This document shows, one piece after another, positions 44,294 through 53,482 of a stretch of 64,000 nucleotides of DNA (position 1 is the stretch's first letter; every line of letters starts with the position of its first letter). Made by a program: the position numbers and the translations under genes. Under the pieces are notes generated by a model. That model did no database searches. It saw only the letters and a program-made list of their open reading frames with translations, and was not told the DNA's origin. Source of the DNA: Selenomonas timonae (GTDB taxonomy: Bacteria > Bacillota > Negativicutes > Selenomonadales > Selenomonadaceae); NCBI RefSeq assembly GCF_014250475.1, contig NZ_CP060204.1, positions 496,001-560,000 on the forward strand. The letters run 5' to 3'.

Positions 44294-45184
44294 TTAGCTC
44301 TCCCCATGCTCCTGCAAGAAATGTACGAGTGCGCCAAGCATCCCCGCATCGTTTCCCGTTGCAGCAAATGCGATCTTGGTCACCTCGTAGACGCGTGGCG
44401 GTAAACGATCGCGGAGCGCTGCCTCAAGGGGCGGGCGCAGCGCTGATTCCTGCGCCATGATGCCGCCGCCGAGGACAATGCACTCAGGATTGACGACTGC
44501 GACGACATTAGTGATTGCATCCGCAAGCGCGGTGACGAGCGCGGTGACTTCCTCTGCCGCCGCAGGGTCGCCCTTGGCGAGGAGATCGAATACGGCGCGC
44601 CCGTCGATGCTGCCCGAGGGCAGTCCCTTTGTGCGGCAGACGGAGCTGACGAGATGGGTTGCGGAGCAGCGGTCATGCAGACGTCCGCCGGGGACGCGCA
44701 TATAGGCGATCTCGCCCGCGCTCATGGATGCGCCGTGTATGACGCGCCCATCCACGATAAGGCATCCGCCGATGCTCGTGCCGACGGTCATGGCAAAGAG
44801 GGAGGAGCAGCCCCGTCCCGCGCCCTTCCACATCTCGCCGAGCGCGGCGCAGTTGACATCGTTCTCGACGGAGGTGGGGAGGCCGAATGCATCGTGCATC
44901 AGGGCTTTCCAGTTCGTGCCCGTGTAGTTCGGGATGGCATCCTCAAGGGAGTAAACGATGCAGCCCTCCTGAGGATCAACCATGCCTGCCGTGGAGATGG
45001 CGACGCCCTTCACCGCATGTGCCGCCAAAGCCTCACGCACGATCGCCGTGACTTTGCGGACGATACCTGCGCCGCCGTGCTCCCTTGCCTCGGTGGGGAC
45101 GGAGCCGTGCGTGAGAAATATGCCCTCCGCAGTTGCCACGCCGTATTTGATGGCGGTGCCTCCGATGTCGATGCAGATAACCAT
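44294..45184 (-). CDS. nanK: ROK-family sugar kinase, probably N-acetylmannosamine kinase
   Basis: 296 residues. Phosphate loop CIDIGGTAIKYG at 4-15, catalytic Asp in VENDVNCAA, and GTSIGGCLI. The zinc-binding HxxCxC motif found in most ROK kinases is absent (GGRLHDRCSATHL instead). Position between nanE and rpiR-type genes points to ManNAc phosphorylation. GlcNAc or glucose kinase activity is the alternative. Confidence 0.8.
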   Translation of the reverse strand: MVICIDIGGTAIKYGVATAEGIFLTHGSVPTEAREHGGAGIVRKVTAIVREALAAHAVKGVAISTAGMVDPQEGCIVYSLEDAIPNYTGTNWKALMHDAFGLPTSVENDVNCAALGEMWKGAGRGCSSLFAMTVGTSIGGCLIVDGRVIHGASMSAGEIAYMRVPGGRLHDRCSATHLVSSVCRTKGLPSGSIDGRAVFDLLAKGDPAAAEEVTALVTALADAITNVVAVVNPECIVLGGGIMAQESALRPPLEAALRDRLPPRVYEVTKIAFAATGNDAGMLGALVHFLQEHGES

Positions 45185-45209
45185 GGATTTCCCCTCCGTT
45201 CTATCCCCT

Positions 45210-45662
45210 CTATTCCACGCGCACCTTGAAAATCCCCTTTTTCAGCGGTGCCGCCTCGTCCACCTTCACACCGGAGCGGTGGACGTCCTCGGGATAGCAG
45301 ATGAGGAAGTCACCGGGACGCATGATGGTCGAGGACGTGACTGCGCCGTCTGCGGGCACGTAGTCCTTGTCCTCCTCGTAGGGATGGATCTGCATCCGCT
45401 CGATCAGGCTCACGTCGATGATCTCCGTGCCCTCGGAGAGAACGTGGATGTCGATGTAGGCGCGGTGCGCCTCCCAGATCTTCTCACTGCGCTCACCCGT
45501 TGTATAGTGCGCAATGTTGACGTAGAGATCGTCTCCCGCGATCTCGTTGCGCCCCGTGGGCAGCGCCGCGAGGTCGTGCTCCCGTGCAAAGGCAAGCGCC
45601 TGCTGGATGCGCGGCGGGAGAAATGCATAGGTCTTTTCGTGATGGATGCTGCCGTAGATCAT
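45210..45662 (-). CDS. YhcH/YjgK/YiaL family protein (sialic-acid anomerase-like)
   Basis: 150 residues, cupin-type fold of the YhcH family: AHYTTGERSEKIWEAHRAYIDIHVLSEGTEII and FLICYPEDVHRSG hold conserved Glu and His metal ligands. E. coli NanQ (YhcH) speeds anomerisation of sialic acid. AAGGAGGTTTCT precedes the ATG. Part of the nag/nan operon; 45663-45812 upstream holds no convincing gene. Confidence 0.85.
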   Translation of the reverse strand: MIYGSIHHEKTYAFLPPRIQQALAFAREHDLAALPTGRNEIAGDDLYVNIAHYTTGERSEKIWEAHRAYIDIHVLSEGTEIIDVSLIERMQIHPYEEDKDYVPADGAVTSSTIMRPGDFLICYPEDVHRSGVKVDEAAPLKKGIFKVRVE

Positions 45663-45812
45663 AGAAACCTCCTTGAAGCTTTTTCCCTATTGTATCAGTC
45701 CCGCGTGTGCCGCGCAACTGTACGGACGAAGATCAGCCGACCACTTTGTTCGACGACGCATTCCACGCCTCCTCTTTCTCCCCCGCCAAAGACCGTCGTC
45801 CCTGCAGGTGCC

Positions 45813-46484
45813 TCATGCAATCGCGTCGGCGAAACGACGCGCTATAACCTGTGGGCGCGTGATGGCGGAGCCGACGATCGCGCCGAAGACGCCCGTCTGC
45901 ATCGCCTCCACCAGTTCCTCCGGCGTATTGATGCGCCCCTCGGCAAAGACGGGGATGGGCGCATCCTGCGCGAGGCGGCGCATCAGCTCGAAGTCTGGTC
46001 CCGCGATCTGCGGGCTGTACGGAGTATAGCCCGACATCGTGGTCGAGATCGCATCGACGCCGAGCTCCGCCGCCCTCATGCCCTCCTCATAGGTAGAGAT
46101 GTCGGCGAGAATAAGGCGGTGCGCGGCGTGAATGCGTGCGATGAGATCACGTACGTCGGTTTTCTGTGGGCGGTCGCGTGCCGTCATGTCGAGCGCGATC
46201 ATCTCACAGCCCGTGCCGATGAGTGCATCAACCTCGCGCATGGTCGGCGTAATAAAGATGGGGGAGTCCGCATAGTTCTGCTTGATAAGACCGATGACGG
46301 GCAGCTGCGCGACGGCGCGGATCTCCTCAATGTCCGCAACGCTCTGTGCGCGGATCGCGACCGCGCCGCCCTCCTTTGCCGCGCGTGCCATGCGCCCCAT
46401 GATGAACGGACTGTGCAGCGGCTCATCGGGCAGTGCCTGACAGGAAATGATGAGTTTTCCCTTCACTTGATCAAAGAAATTCAT
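45813..46484 (-). CDS. nanE: N-acetylmannosamine-6-phosphate 2-epimerase
   Basis: 223 residues, TIM barrel. LIISCQALPDEPLHSPF, AVAIRAQSVADI, IGLIKQ, ALDMTARDRP with the catalytic-Lys region (IGLIKQNY) and the phosphate loop FAEGRINTPEE. It converts ManNAc-6-P to GlcNAc-6-P, linking sialate/ManNAc catabolism to NagA and NagB encoded in the same operon. No sialate lyase (nanA) is present in the window. Confidence 0.92.
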   Translation of the reverse strand: MNFFDQVKGKLIISCQALPDEPLHSPFIMGRMARAAKEGGAVAIRAQSVADIEEIRAVAQLPVIGLIKQNYADSPIFITPTMREVDALIGTGCEMIALDMTARDRPQKTDVRDLIARIHAAHRLILADISTYEEGMRAAELGVDAISTTMSGYTPYSPQIAGPDFELMRRLAQDAPIPVFAEGRINTPEELVEAMQTGVFGAIVGSAITRPQVIARRFADAIA

Positions 46485-46616
46485 CCAAAGCCCTCCAATT
46501 TATTTTTATTTATAATAATTTATTATATATTATTCTATATTGTTTTTAAAAAGAAAAATACGAAAATATTTTCAGCCATAGGAGATATATTTCCGTATTT
46601 TTCACAATCATATTCG

Positions 46617-48194
46617 TCAGAGGTTCAACTGTTCCTCAACTTCATTTTTAATTACAGTTACCTGCGGTCCATAGATGACCTGGACACCATTCCCGCTCGC
46701 GAGCAATCCCCGGCTGCCGGATTCCTTGAGCAGACGCTCGCTGACCTTGCCGGCATCCTTTACCGTCACACGAAGGCGCGTTGCACAGCAGTCAAGTTCC
46801 TCAATATTATCCCTGCCGCCGAGTCCCTCGATCACGAGATCGGCACGATAATGATCCGACGCGCTCTCCGCGGCGACGGGTGCTTCCTGCGGCTCCGTCT
46901 CATCCTCACGTCCGAGTGTTTTGAAATCAAACTTCAGAATGAGATACTTAAAGGAGAAGTAGTAGAGGAAGAACCAGGGGATACCGACCATCGGGATGTA
47001 GAGCCAGTTCGTCTTTGCATCGCCCTGCAGCACACCGAACAGTATGAGATCGATACAGCCGCCCGAGAACGTCTGCCCGACCGTAATCTGCAGGATATGC
47101 GCAATCATAAAGGCGCAGCCGTCAAAGAACGCATGCAGCACATAGAGTGCCGGTGCAACGAAGAGGAAGGAGAACTCGATCGGCTCCGTGATGCCGGTCA
47201 TAAAGGAGGTCAGTGCCGCAGAGAAGAGGAGACCGCCAACGACCTTCTTATTCTCCGGCTTTGCCGTCTGATACATGGCAAGACATGCGCCGATAAGTCC
47301 GAACATCATTGTGATAAAGCGTCCTGACATGAAACGTGAGATGCCGATATAGTAATGCTGTGTGTTCGGATCGCCAAGCTGGGCGAAAAAGATGCGCTGT
47401 GTCCCCTCGACGAGCTGCCCGTTGATGATCTCAGAGCCGCCGAGCGCCGTTGTCCAAAAAGGAAGATAGAAGATATGGTGCAGTCCAAACGGGCCAAGCA
47501 TACGCAGGACAAATCCATAGATCAGTGTGCCGATGTACCCCGTTGCATCAACAATACCGCCAAGCCCAAAGATCAGCTGCTGGAAATGCGGCCATACGAA
47601 GAACATAATACACCCGAGAAAAATCGAGGAAAAAGAGCAGATGATCGGTACAAAACGCGATCCGCCAAAGAATCCAAGGAACGGCGGAAGCTCGATCTTA
47701 TTGAATCGCTTATGCAGGAGATACGTCATAAGACCAACCACAACGCCGCCGAAAACACCCGTCTCCAAGGTCTGAATGCCGAGACTCATTCCCTGCCCGA
47801 CACTTGCAAGGTTCTCTTTCGCAAGCGTCCCCGTAATGATAAGGAGTGCATTGATGGTCGCGTTCATCACAAGCAGCGCGAGCACAGAGGCAAGACCTGC
47901 CGTTCCCTTATCGCTGCGCGCAAGTCCGACGGCGATGCCGACAGCAAAGAGAATAGCGAGGTTCGCAAAGACGATGCTGCCTGCGGATGCCATAATTGTG
48001 AAGATATTCTGCAGCCAACCAATATCGAGGAATGGATACGCCTTGACCGAATTTGGATTCGACAGTGCGCCGCCAATGCCGAGCAGAAGGCCTGCGGCAG
48101 GAAGCACAGCGATCGGCAGCATAAAGGATTTCCCGAACCGCTGTGCTTTGGCGAAAAATGAACTCTCGCCGCTTGTTTGTCCGAATAAACTCAT
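46617..48194 (-). CDS. PTS permease EIICB, glucose/N-acetylglucosamine type
   Basis: 525 residues. EIIC domain with about ten membrane segments (1-420; PIAVLPAAGLLLGIG, and GITEPIEFSFLFVAPALY carries the conserved GITEP motif). An EIIB domain follows from about 445, with the phosphorylated Cys in DCCATRLRV. No EIIA domain, so a separate EIIA-Glc-like protein must supply phosphate. Operon context favours GlcNAc (NagE-like) as substrate. AGGAGGTATTTTT precedes the ATG. The 132-bp AT-rich gap to nanE has no feature I can support. Confidence 0.88.
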   Translation of the reverse strand: MSLFGQTSGESSFFAKAQRFGKSFMLPIAVLPAAGLLLGIGGALSNPNSVKAYPFLDIGWLQNIFTIMASAGSIVFANLAILFAVGIAVGLARSDKGTAGLASVLALLVMNATINALLIITGTLAKENLASVGQGMSLGIQTLETGVFGGVVVGLMTYLLHKRFNKIELPPFLGFFGGSRFVPIICSFSSIFLGCIMFFVWPHFQQLIFGLGGIVDATGYIGTLIYGFVLRMLGPFGLHHIFYLPFWTTALGGSEIINGQLVEGTQRIFFAQLGDPNTQHYYIGISRFMSGRFITMMFGLIGACLAMYQTAKPENKKVVGGLLFSAALTSFMTGITEPIEFSFLFVAPALYVLHAFFDGCAFMIAHILQITVGQTFSGGCIDLILFGVLQGDAKTNWLYIPMVGIPWFFLYYFSFKYLILKFDFKTLGREDETEPQEAPVAAESASDHYRADLVIEGLGGRDNIEELDCCATRLRVTVKDAGKVSERLLKESGSRGLLASGNGVQVIYGPQVTVIKNEVEEQLNL

Positions 48195-48221
48195 AAAAAT
48201 ACCTCCTCATAAAATAACATT

Positions 48222-49379
48222 TTATGGAACAAAGCAATCCCGCCCGCCAACAATTGTACGCCGTATCCGAAACTCCTCGTCAAAGATCGCGATGTCCGCA
48301 TATTTTCCGACGCTGAGCGAGCCGAGGTCGTCGTAGACGCCCAGTTCTTCGGCGGGGGTGCGCGTCGCCATCTCCACAACGGCGGGAATCTCTGCGCCCG
48401 TATTCGCGCGTAGGATGCGCAGCCCGTCGTTCATGCAGAGGACGCTGCCCGCGATCGTGCCGTCCGCGAGCGTTGCGAGTGTGCCCTTGACGTAGACCCT
48501 CTGCCCGCCGAGTTCCGAGACACCCTCGCCGAGACCGCAGGCACGCAGGGAATCCGTGATGGGGATTAGGTTTCTCCCGCGCTTTGCATGATAGATGATG
48601 CGCTGCATTGCGGGATGGACGTGCACATTGTCCACGATCAGCTCGCAGTTCGCCTCCGTATCAAGTCCCGCACCGAGCAGGCCCGGATGACGATGATTCA
48701 GTGGCGTCATTGCGTTGCACAGATGCGTGACGTGCGTCGCGCCCGCCGCGATTGCCGCACGCGCCGTCTCGTAGTCCGCCGACGTGTGACCGATGGAGAC
48801 GACAATGCCGTGCGCCCTGCAATTCTCGATAAAGTCCTTCTCCGTCAGCGTCTCGGGTGCGATCGTGATGATCTTGATGACATCCGCATAAGGCTCAATT
48901 TTTTCAAATGCAGCGGGGAGGATGTAATGCTCGTCCTGTGCACCCTTTTTCGCGGGGCTGATGAAGGGCCCCTCCATATGCGCCCCGAGAATGCGTGCCC
49001 CGCGCAACCCCTGCTCTGCCATTGCCGCGCGGATGCGCACGAGTGCACGCTCCACGGAATCGAACGCGCAGGTCATCGTGGTCGGGAGGAAGGAGGTCAC
49101 GCCCGTCCTCGCTTGGAATGCGGCGATCCGTGCGAGTGCTCCCGCGTCCTCATCCATTGTATCTGCGCCGTCGCAGCCGTGGATGTGGACGTTCAGAAAG
49201 CCCGGCGCAACATACGCACCCGCAGCATCGATTAATTCATCCGCATCGGACGGACTGAACTCCGCGGCAGGGATGATCTGCATAATCTGCTCATCATAGC
49301 AGAGGACATCGTCTGTCTGTGCCTTAAAATGTCCGTCTTCATCGGGAATGATGAGGACACCGTTGCGAATCGCCTTCAT
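48222..49379 (-). CDS. nagA: N-acetylglucosamine-6-phosphate deacetylase
   Basis: 385 residues. Amidohydrolase with metal ligands in NVHIHGCDGAD, HMEGPF, SIGHTSADYETA, THLCNAM, and catalytic Asp in ITDSLRA. It removes acetate from GlcNAc-6-P to give GlcN-6-P for NagB. The ATG overlaps the nagB stop by 4 bases (ATGA). Confidence 0.95.
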   Translation of the reverse strand: MKAIRNGVLIIPDEDGHFKAQTDDVLCYDEQIMQIIPAAEFSPSDADELIDAAGAYVAPGFLNVHIHGCDGADTMDEDAGALARIAAFQARTGVTSFLPTTMTCAFDSVERALVRIRAAMAEQGLRGARILGAHMEGPFISPAKKGAQDEHYILPAAFEKIEPYADVIKIITIAPETLTEKDFIENCRAHGIVVSIGHTSADYETARAAIAAGATHVTHLCNAMTPLNHRHPGLLGAGLDTEANCELIVDNVHVHPAMQRIIYHAKRGRNLIPITDSLRACGLGEGVSELGGQRVYVKGTLATLADGTIAGSVLCMNDGLRILRANTGAEIPAVVEMATRTPAEELGVYDDLGSLSVGKYADIAIFDEEFRIRRTIVGGRDCFVP

Positions 49380-50125
49380 CGGGAGTCACGCTTTCCCTCG
49401 CTCAGGAGTGCACCCGCCTCGTGGTCGACGATGAGGGTCACGCTCGGATGCAGCTGCAGGATGGAGGCAGGCACCTGCGGGGTGATTGCGCCCTTGACCG
49501 CGTCGCGCACCGCCTCTGCCTTCTCCGCGCCGCTCGCGAGCAGGACGATATGACGCGCGCGAAAGATCGTGCCAATGCCCATACTCATCGCCTCGCGCGG
49601 CACCTCCGCCGCCGAGGCGAAGAAGCGCGCATTTGCCTCGATCGTGCTCTCCTTCAACGCGACCTTGTGCGTTGTGCGTGTGAACGATTCTCCCGGCTCG
49701 TTGAAGCCGATGTGCGCATTGCGCCCAATGCCGAGGAGCTGCATGTCGATGCCGCCCGCCGCCATGATTGCCGCCTCATATTCCTCCGCCTCGCGCGCGG
49801 GATCGCTCGCAAGCCCGTTGGGGAAGAAGACGTGATCCTTGCGGATGTTCACATGGTCGAAGAGGTTTTCGTGCATGAAGCGATGGTAACTCTGCGGATC
49901 GTCCGCCGGAAGCCCGACGTATTCGTCCAGATTGAACGAAGTCGCCTGTGAGAAGTCCAGCCCAACCGTCTGATACAGCCAGACGAGGTTCTGGTACAGC
50001 TCGACCGGGGTGCTGCCTGTTGCAAGCCCGAGCACCGAGTCCGGCTTGATCCAGAGCTGCCCCGCAATGATCTTTGCCGCCTCCTCGCTCATCTTTTTAT
50101 AGGTATCCGTAAAAATGATACGCAT
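49376..50125 (-). CDS. nagB: Glucosamine-6-phosphate deaminase
   Basis: 249 residues from the ATG at 50125 (GAAGGGAGTATCGCA upstream; the frame opens earlier without a ribosome binding site). LGLATGSTPVELY, FNLDEYVGL with the catalytic Asp, and LGIGRNAHIGFNEPG are NagB signatures. Converts GlcN-6-P to fructose-6-P and ammonia. First gene of the nag/nan operon. Confidence 0.95.
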   Translation of the reverse strand: MRIIFTDTYKKMSEEAAKIIAGQLWIKPDSVLGLATGSTPVELYQNLVWLYQTVGLDFSQATSFNLDEYVGLPADDPQSYHRFMHENLFDHVNIRKDHVFFPNGLASDPAREAEEYEAAIMAAGGIDMQLLGIGRNAHIGFNEPGESFTRTTHKVALKESTIEANARFFASAAEVPREAMSMGIGTIFRARHIVLLASGAEKAEAVRDAVKGAITPQVPASILQLHPSVTLIVDHEAGALLSEGKRDSR

Positions 50126-50167
50126 TGCGATACTCCCTTCTATAGGATCTGTCCTGAATTCTCCTAT

Positions 50168-50196
50168 AATATAGCACAATTCAAAAAATAATGCAA
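50168..50196 (-). promoter_or_regulatory. Promoter of the nag/nan operon
   Basis: Minus-strand TTGCAT (50196-50191) and TATATT (50173-50168), spacer 17, in strongly AT-rich DNA. Confidence 0.6.
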
Positions 50197-50385
50197 TTAT
50201 ATTTCATAAAATTGCTGATAAATATTTTATTTGCATAATTAAAGAAAATATATTTCTTTTTTAGATATAAAAATACGCACGTGATGTGTTCTCATCCTAA
50301 ATTGGAATATCAAATCGGACAGCAGAGCGTAACAGAATCAAAAATTAAGAGTGGAGCGGTAAGATGAGCGGTGAGCGCGCAAAAA
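50197..50385. other. AT-rich spacer between nagB promoter and IS copy B
   Basis: No gene. The first 80 bases are very AT-rich with near-repeats of TTGCATAATTA/TAATTGCAT type that could be regulator sites. The rest up to the IS end has no recognisable feature. Confidence 0.4.
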
Positions 50386-50478
50386 GGGGCTGTTGCACGA
50401 AACCAACGTGCAGAAGCCTCAATTTTGTGAAAAAACACAGAAGCCGGTGTTTTCAAACACCGGCTTCTGGCGTAAAAT

Positions 50479-52107
50479 ATGAGTATGCAACAAATTTTAC
50501 ATAAGGATTATACATCCTACGGAGGCACATTTCAACCCAGCCTCCCCCTCAACTTTGAATTTCAAATCAAGAAGGACGATCCCGTTCGCCTCCTGCTCCA
50601 CTGCATCCATCAAATGGATCTTACACCACTGTACAGGAGCTTTCGGCGTGCCGAGCGGAATCTCGTATCACCGCATCAGCTGCTTGCCATCCTCATCTAC
50701 GCATACATGAATCAAATCTACAGTTCCCGCCGCATCGAGGAGGTATGCCTAAGGGACATCCACTTCATGTATCTGCTCGAAGGGCAACCCGCACCGGATC
50801 ACACAACCATTGCCCGTTTTCGCAGGGATCACTTTGCCCCCTGCGCCAAGGAGATTCTGGCACAAATGGCACAGTTTCTTGCATCCGTTGGAGCCATCTC
50901 GTTTGAGAACCTCTTTGTCGACGGTACAAAGATCGAAGCCGTTGCGGGCAAGTACACCTTCGTTTGGAAAAAAGGCGTTGCAAAGAACCGTACCAAACTC
51001 ATGGAGAAACTCGACACCTTTCTTGCCGGCGTAGAAAAAGAGTTCGGTATTCACCTGCGCCGTGGCTCTGAGATTCGCCTGCACCATCTGAAACGTCTGC
51101 GCCGACGTTTGAAACGCATCCAAAAAGAGCAAAACATCATCTTCGTTTACGGGAGTGGAAGACGAAAGACCGTGCTTCAGCGTACCATGGAGACATTGGA
51201 CTCTTACATCAGCCGTCTGAAGGACTACACAAAGAAACTGCACATCTGTGGGGAGCGCAACAGCTTTTCCAAGACAGATTATGAAGCAACCTTCATGCGG
51301 ATGAAAGAAGATGCAATGAAGAACGGTCAGTTAAAGCCGGCATATAATCTGCAATATGGCGTGGAGGCATCCTTTATCGTATGGGCAGGTGTTTACCCGA
51401 ACCCAACAGATACACGGACACTCATCCCGTTTTTGGAGGATTTTCATGCACACATCGGAAAAAGGAGCCGAAAACTCGTCGCCGATGCAGGATATGAGAG
51501 TGAGGAGAACTACCTGTATTTGAGGGAAAAGGGACAGGCCTCCTACATCAAGCCGAACAACTACGAAGTGAGCAAGAAGCGCAAATGGAAGCAGGACATC
51601 GGGCGGCGGGAGAACATGAACTACCTTGCGGCGGAGGATGTCTACCGGTGCGCTGAGGGGCGGCGACTTGTTGTGACGGGGACGCGCAGGACAAAGAGTG
51701 CGCGCGGGTATGTGAGCGAAAAGACCATGTACACGTGTACCGACTGCAACGGCTGCGAAAGAAAGAAGCAGTGCATCCATGGCAACCACAGCAAGATACC
51801 AATGGAGGAACGAACCAAGAGATTGGAGGTTGCCAAGGTCTTTCAACGAGAGCGTGCAAAGAACCTTGCACGGACCAAGAGCACGGAAGGAATCGTCCTG
51901 CGGATGAACCGCAGTATCCAAGCAGAGGGTGTCTTTGCACAGATCAAGGGAGCCTTTGGATTTCGCCGCTTTCTTACGAGGGGGCGTGCGAATGTCTTGG
52001 GTGAGACGATTCTGCTGGCACTGGCACACAACGTCTTCAAACTGCATCAAAAGATACAGAGCGGCACGTTGGAGCGGCATCTGGTATCATTGAGAGAAGC
52101 GGCATAA
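50479..52107 (+). CDS. IS1182-family transposase, copy B
   Basis: 542 residues, intact, near-identical to copy A (Thr for Ile in ARTKSTEG). Same DDE landmarks (LFVDGTK, VADAGYESE, AEGVFAQIKGAFG). Near-identity implies recent transposition or gene conversion. Confidence 0.93.
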   Translation: MSMQQILHKDYTSYGGTFQPSLPLNFEFQIKKDDPVRLLLHCIHQMDLTPLYRSFRRAERNLVSPHQLLAILIYAYMNQIYSSRRIEEVCLRDIHFMYLLEGQPAPDHTTIARFRRDHFAPCAKEILAQMAQFLASVGAISFENLFVDGTKIEAVAGKYTFVWKKGVAKNRTKLMEKLDTFLAGVEKEFGIHLRRGSEIRLHHLKRLRRRLKRIQKEQNIIFVYGSGRRKTVLQRTMETLDSYISRLKDYTKKLHICGERNSFSKTDYEATFMRMKEDAMKNGQLKPAYNLQYGVEASFIVWAGVYPNPTDTRTLIPFLEDFHAHIGKRSRKLVADAGYESEENYLYLREKGQASYIKPNNYEVSKKRKWKQDIGRRENMNYLAAEDVYRCAEGRRLVVTGTRRTKSARGYVSEKTMYTCTDCNGCERKKQCIHGNHSKIPMEERTKRLEVAKVFQRERAKNLARTKSTEGIVLRMNRSIQAEGVFAQIKGAFGFRRFLTRGRANVLGETILLALAHNVFKLHQKIQSGTLERHLVSLREAA

Positions 52108-52132
52108 GAAGACGTCGGAAATAAATCAATAA

Positions 52133-52181
52133 GGGCACACGAATAAGGGCGAGCATTGCAATCGTCCTTATTCGTGTGCCC
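52133..52181. terminator. Terminator within IS copy B
   Basis: Same 16-bp GGGCACACGAATAAGG hairpin as copy A, with the loop sequence inverted in orientation. Confidence 0.7.
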
Positions 52182-52306
52182 TATTTCTGTAGAGGTGCAA
52201 GTTTTCGTTACCGTTGTTTCACCGATCTGCCCCTATACGAAAAGATGGACTGTTGCACAAAGATAAATTTACCTTCGTGCAACAGCCCCCTATATATTTC
52301 GTGGTA

Positions 52307-53422
52307 TCATCCCTGCAGCGTCTGCATCAGGGCTTCTTTGTTTTCATGCGGTGTCGTGGTGGGGCGGCCGAGATCGGCGCGTGAGCCGATTGCTGTGCGT
52401 ATCTCCAGGAAGGAGAGCACGTCAGCGGTTTGGAGTTCGGCAAGCGCGCACGTAAGGTCATCCTTTGTATCTGCCGTCTGTATCGCCTGATAGCCGAGGG
52501 CCGCAGCGATGGCGGGGAAGTTGACACTGTGTGCTGCCGTCGGTGCACCGCCGACGCTCTCGTGTGCCTCGTTGTTGAGGAGGATGTGCACGAGATTCGT
52601 CGGGGCGGCTGCACCGATGGTTGCCATTGCACCCATGTGCATGAGTGCGGCGCCGTCGCCGTCGAGCACGATCACGCGCCACTCCGGGCGGTGGAGTGCG
52701 ATGCCGAGGGCGATTGCCGCTGCATGGCCCATTGAGCCGACGGTGAGAAAGTCATGGGCATGATCCTCACCGCGCGCCTCCCTCAGCTCGAAGAGTTCAC
52801 GCCCCGTTTTTCCCGTGGTCGCGACAATAATGGGGTCTCCCGCGGCAGCAAGGATCGTGGCGATTGCCTCCTCACGGCGCAGGGGGAAGTCATTTGTATA
52901 TTTCCGCTTCGGATACGTGAGCGCCCCATCGCATACAAGAAGGGCGCACTGCCCGCCTGCCGCGAGATGCGTGCGTTGCTTCTCGATCCACTGTGCAACA
53001 TCTGCAGGCGTTGTCTCCTGCGTGAGCACCATCGTATGAACGCCCATCGTCTCGAGCAGTGGTAGGCTGAGCCGCCCCTGCACGAGATGCTGCGGCTCAT
53101 CGTGGAGATCGGGCTCGCCGCGCCAGCCAATGACAAAGATGCAGGGGATGCCGTAGACCTCCTCATGTAGCAGGGAGAGCAGGGGGTTGACGATGTTGCC
53201 GAGCCCGCTGTTCTGTAGGTAGACGAGCGGCGTCTTGCCCGTCGCGAGGTGATAGCCCGCCGCGAGCGCCGCTGCATTCCCCTCGTTTGCGGCGATCATA
53301 TGCGTGGGGCTATTCGCGCCGTACATATCCATCAGACAGTCGACGAGCGGGCGCAGCTTCGAGTCCGGCACGCCCGCGTAGAACTCCGTACCGAGTGCAG
53401 AGATAAAATCATTGACGTTCAT
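52307..53422 (-). CDS. ppd: Phosphonopyruvate decarboxylase
   Basis: 371 residues from the ATG at 53422 (AGAAGGAGCATCT upstream). Thiamine-diphosphate enzyme: the catalytic Glu is in AANEGNAAALAAGYHLATGK, VYLQNSGLGNIVNPLLSL is a Ppd landmark, and GDGAALMHMG...LLNNEAHES is the GDG-X-N cofactor motif. It makes phosphonoacetaldehyde from phosphonopyruvate, the irreversible step that pulls PEP mutase forward. Last gene of the phosphonate operon; IS copy B lies 17 bases beyond its stop. Sulfopyruvate decarboxylase is related but does not fit the neighbours. Confidence 0.92.
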   Translation of the reverse strand: MNVNDFISALGTEFYAGVPDSKLRPLVDCLMDMYGANSPTHMIAANEGNAAALAAGYHLATGKTPLVYLQNSGLGNIVNPLLSLLHEEVYGIPCIFVIGWRGEPDLHDEPQHLVQGRLSLPLLETMGVHTMVLTQETTPADVAQWIEKQRTHLAAGGQCALLVCDGALTYPKRKYTNDFPLRREEAIATILAAAGDPIIVATTGKTGRELFELREARGEDHAHDFLTVGSMGHAAAIALGIALHRPEWRVIVLDGDGAALMHMGAMATIGAAAPTNLVHILLNNEAHESVGGAPTAAHSVNFPAIAAALGYQAIQTADTKDDLTCALAELQTADVLSFLEIRTAIGSRADLGRPTTTPHENKEALMQTLQG

Positions 53423-53482
53423 AGATGCTCCTTCTATGTGACTATGCCAGGTATATCGTCGGCCGGCGCTCGCCATAGTTTG

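Larger units (their letters stand above)
50386..52289. mobile_element. IS1182-type insertion sequence, copy B
   Basis: 1904 bp, same ends as copy A (GGGGCTGTTGCACGAA and complement), transposase on the plus strand. No target duplication seen (flanks CAAAAA and CTATAT). It separates the nag/nan operon from the phosphonate operon. Confidence 0.92.

Noticed and set aside
45700-45816. 27-codon ORF overlapping the nanE stop
   Set aside because: It has an ATGA overlap, but the sequence looks random, it lacks a ribosome binding site of its own and nothing supports conservation.
44982-47327. 781-codon plus-strand open frame
   Set aside because: It covers the opposite strand of the ROK kinase, yhcH, nanE and PTS genes and spans their intergenic gaps. 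The sequence is low-complexity Arg/His-rich, typical of antisense frames.
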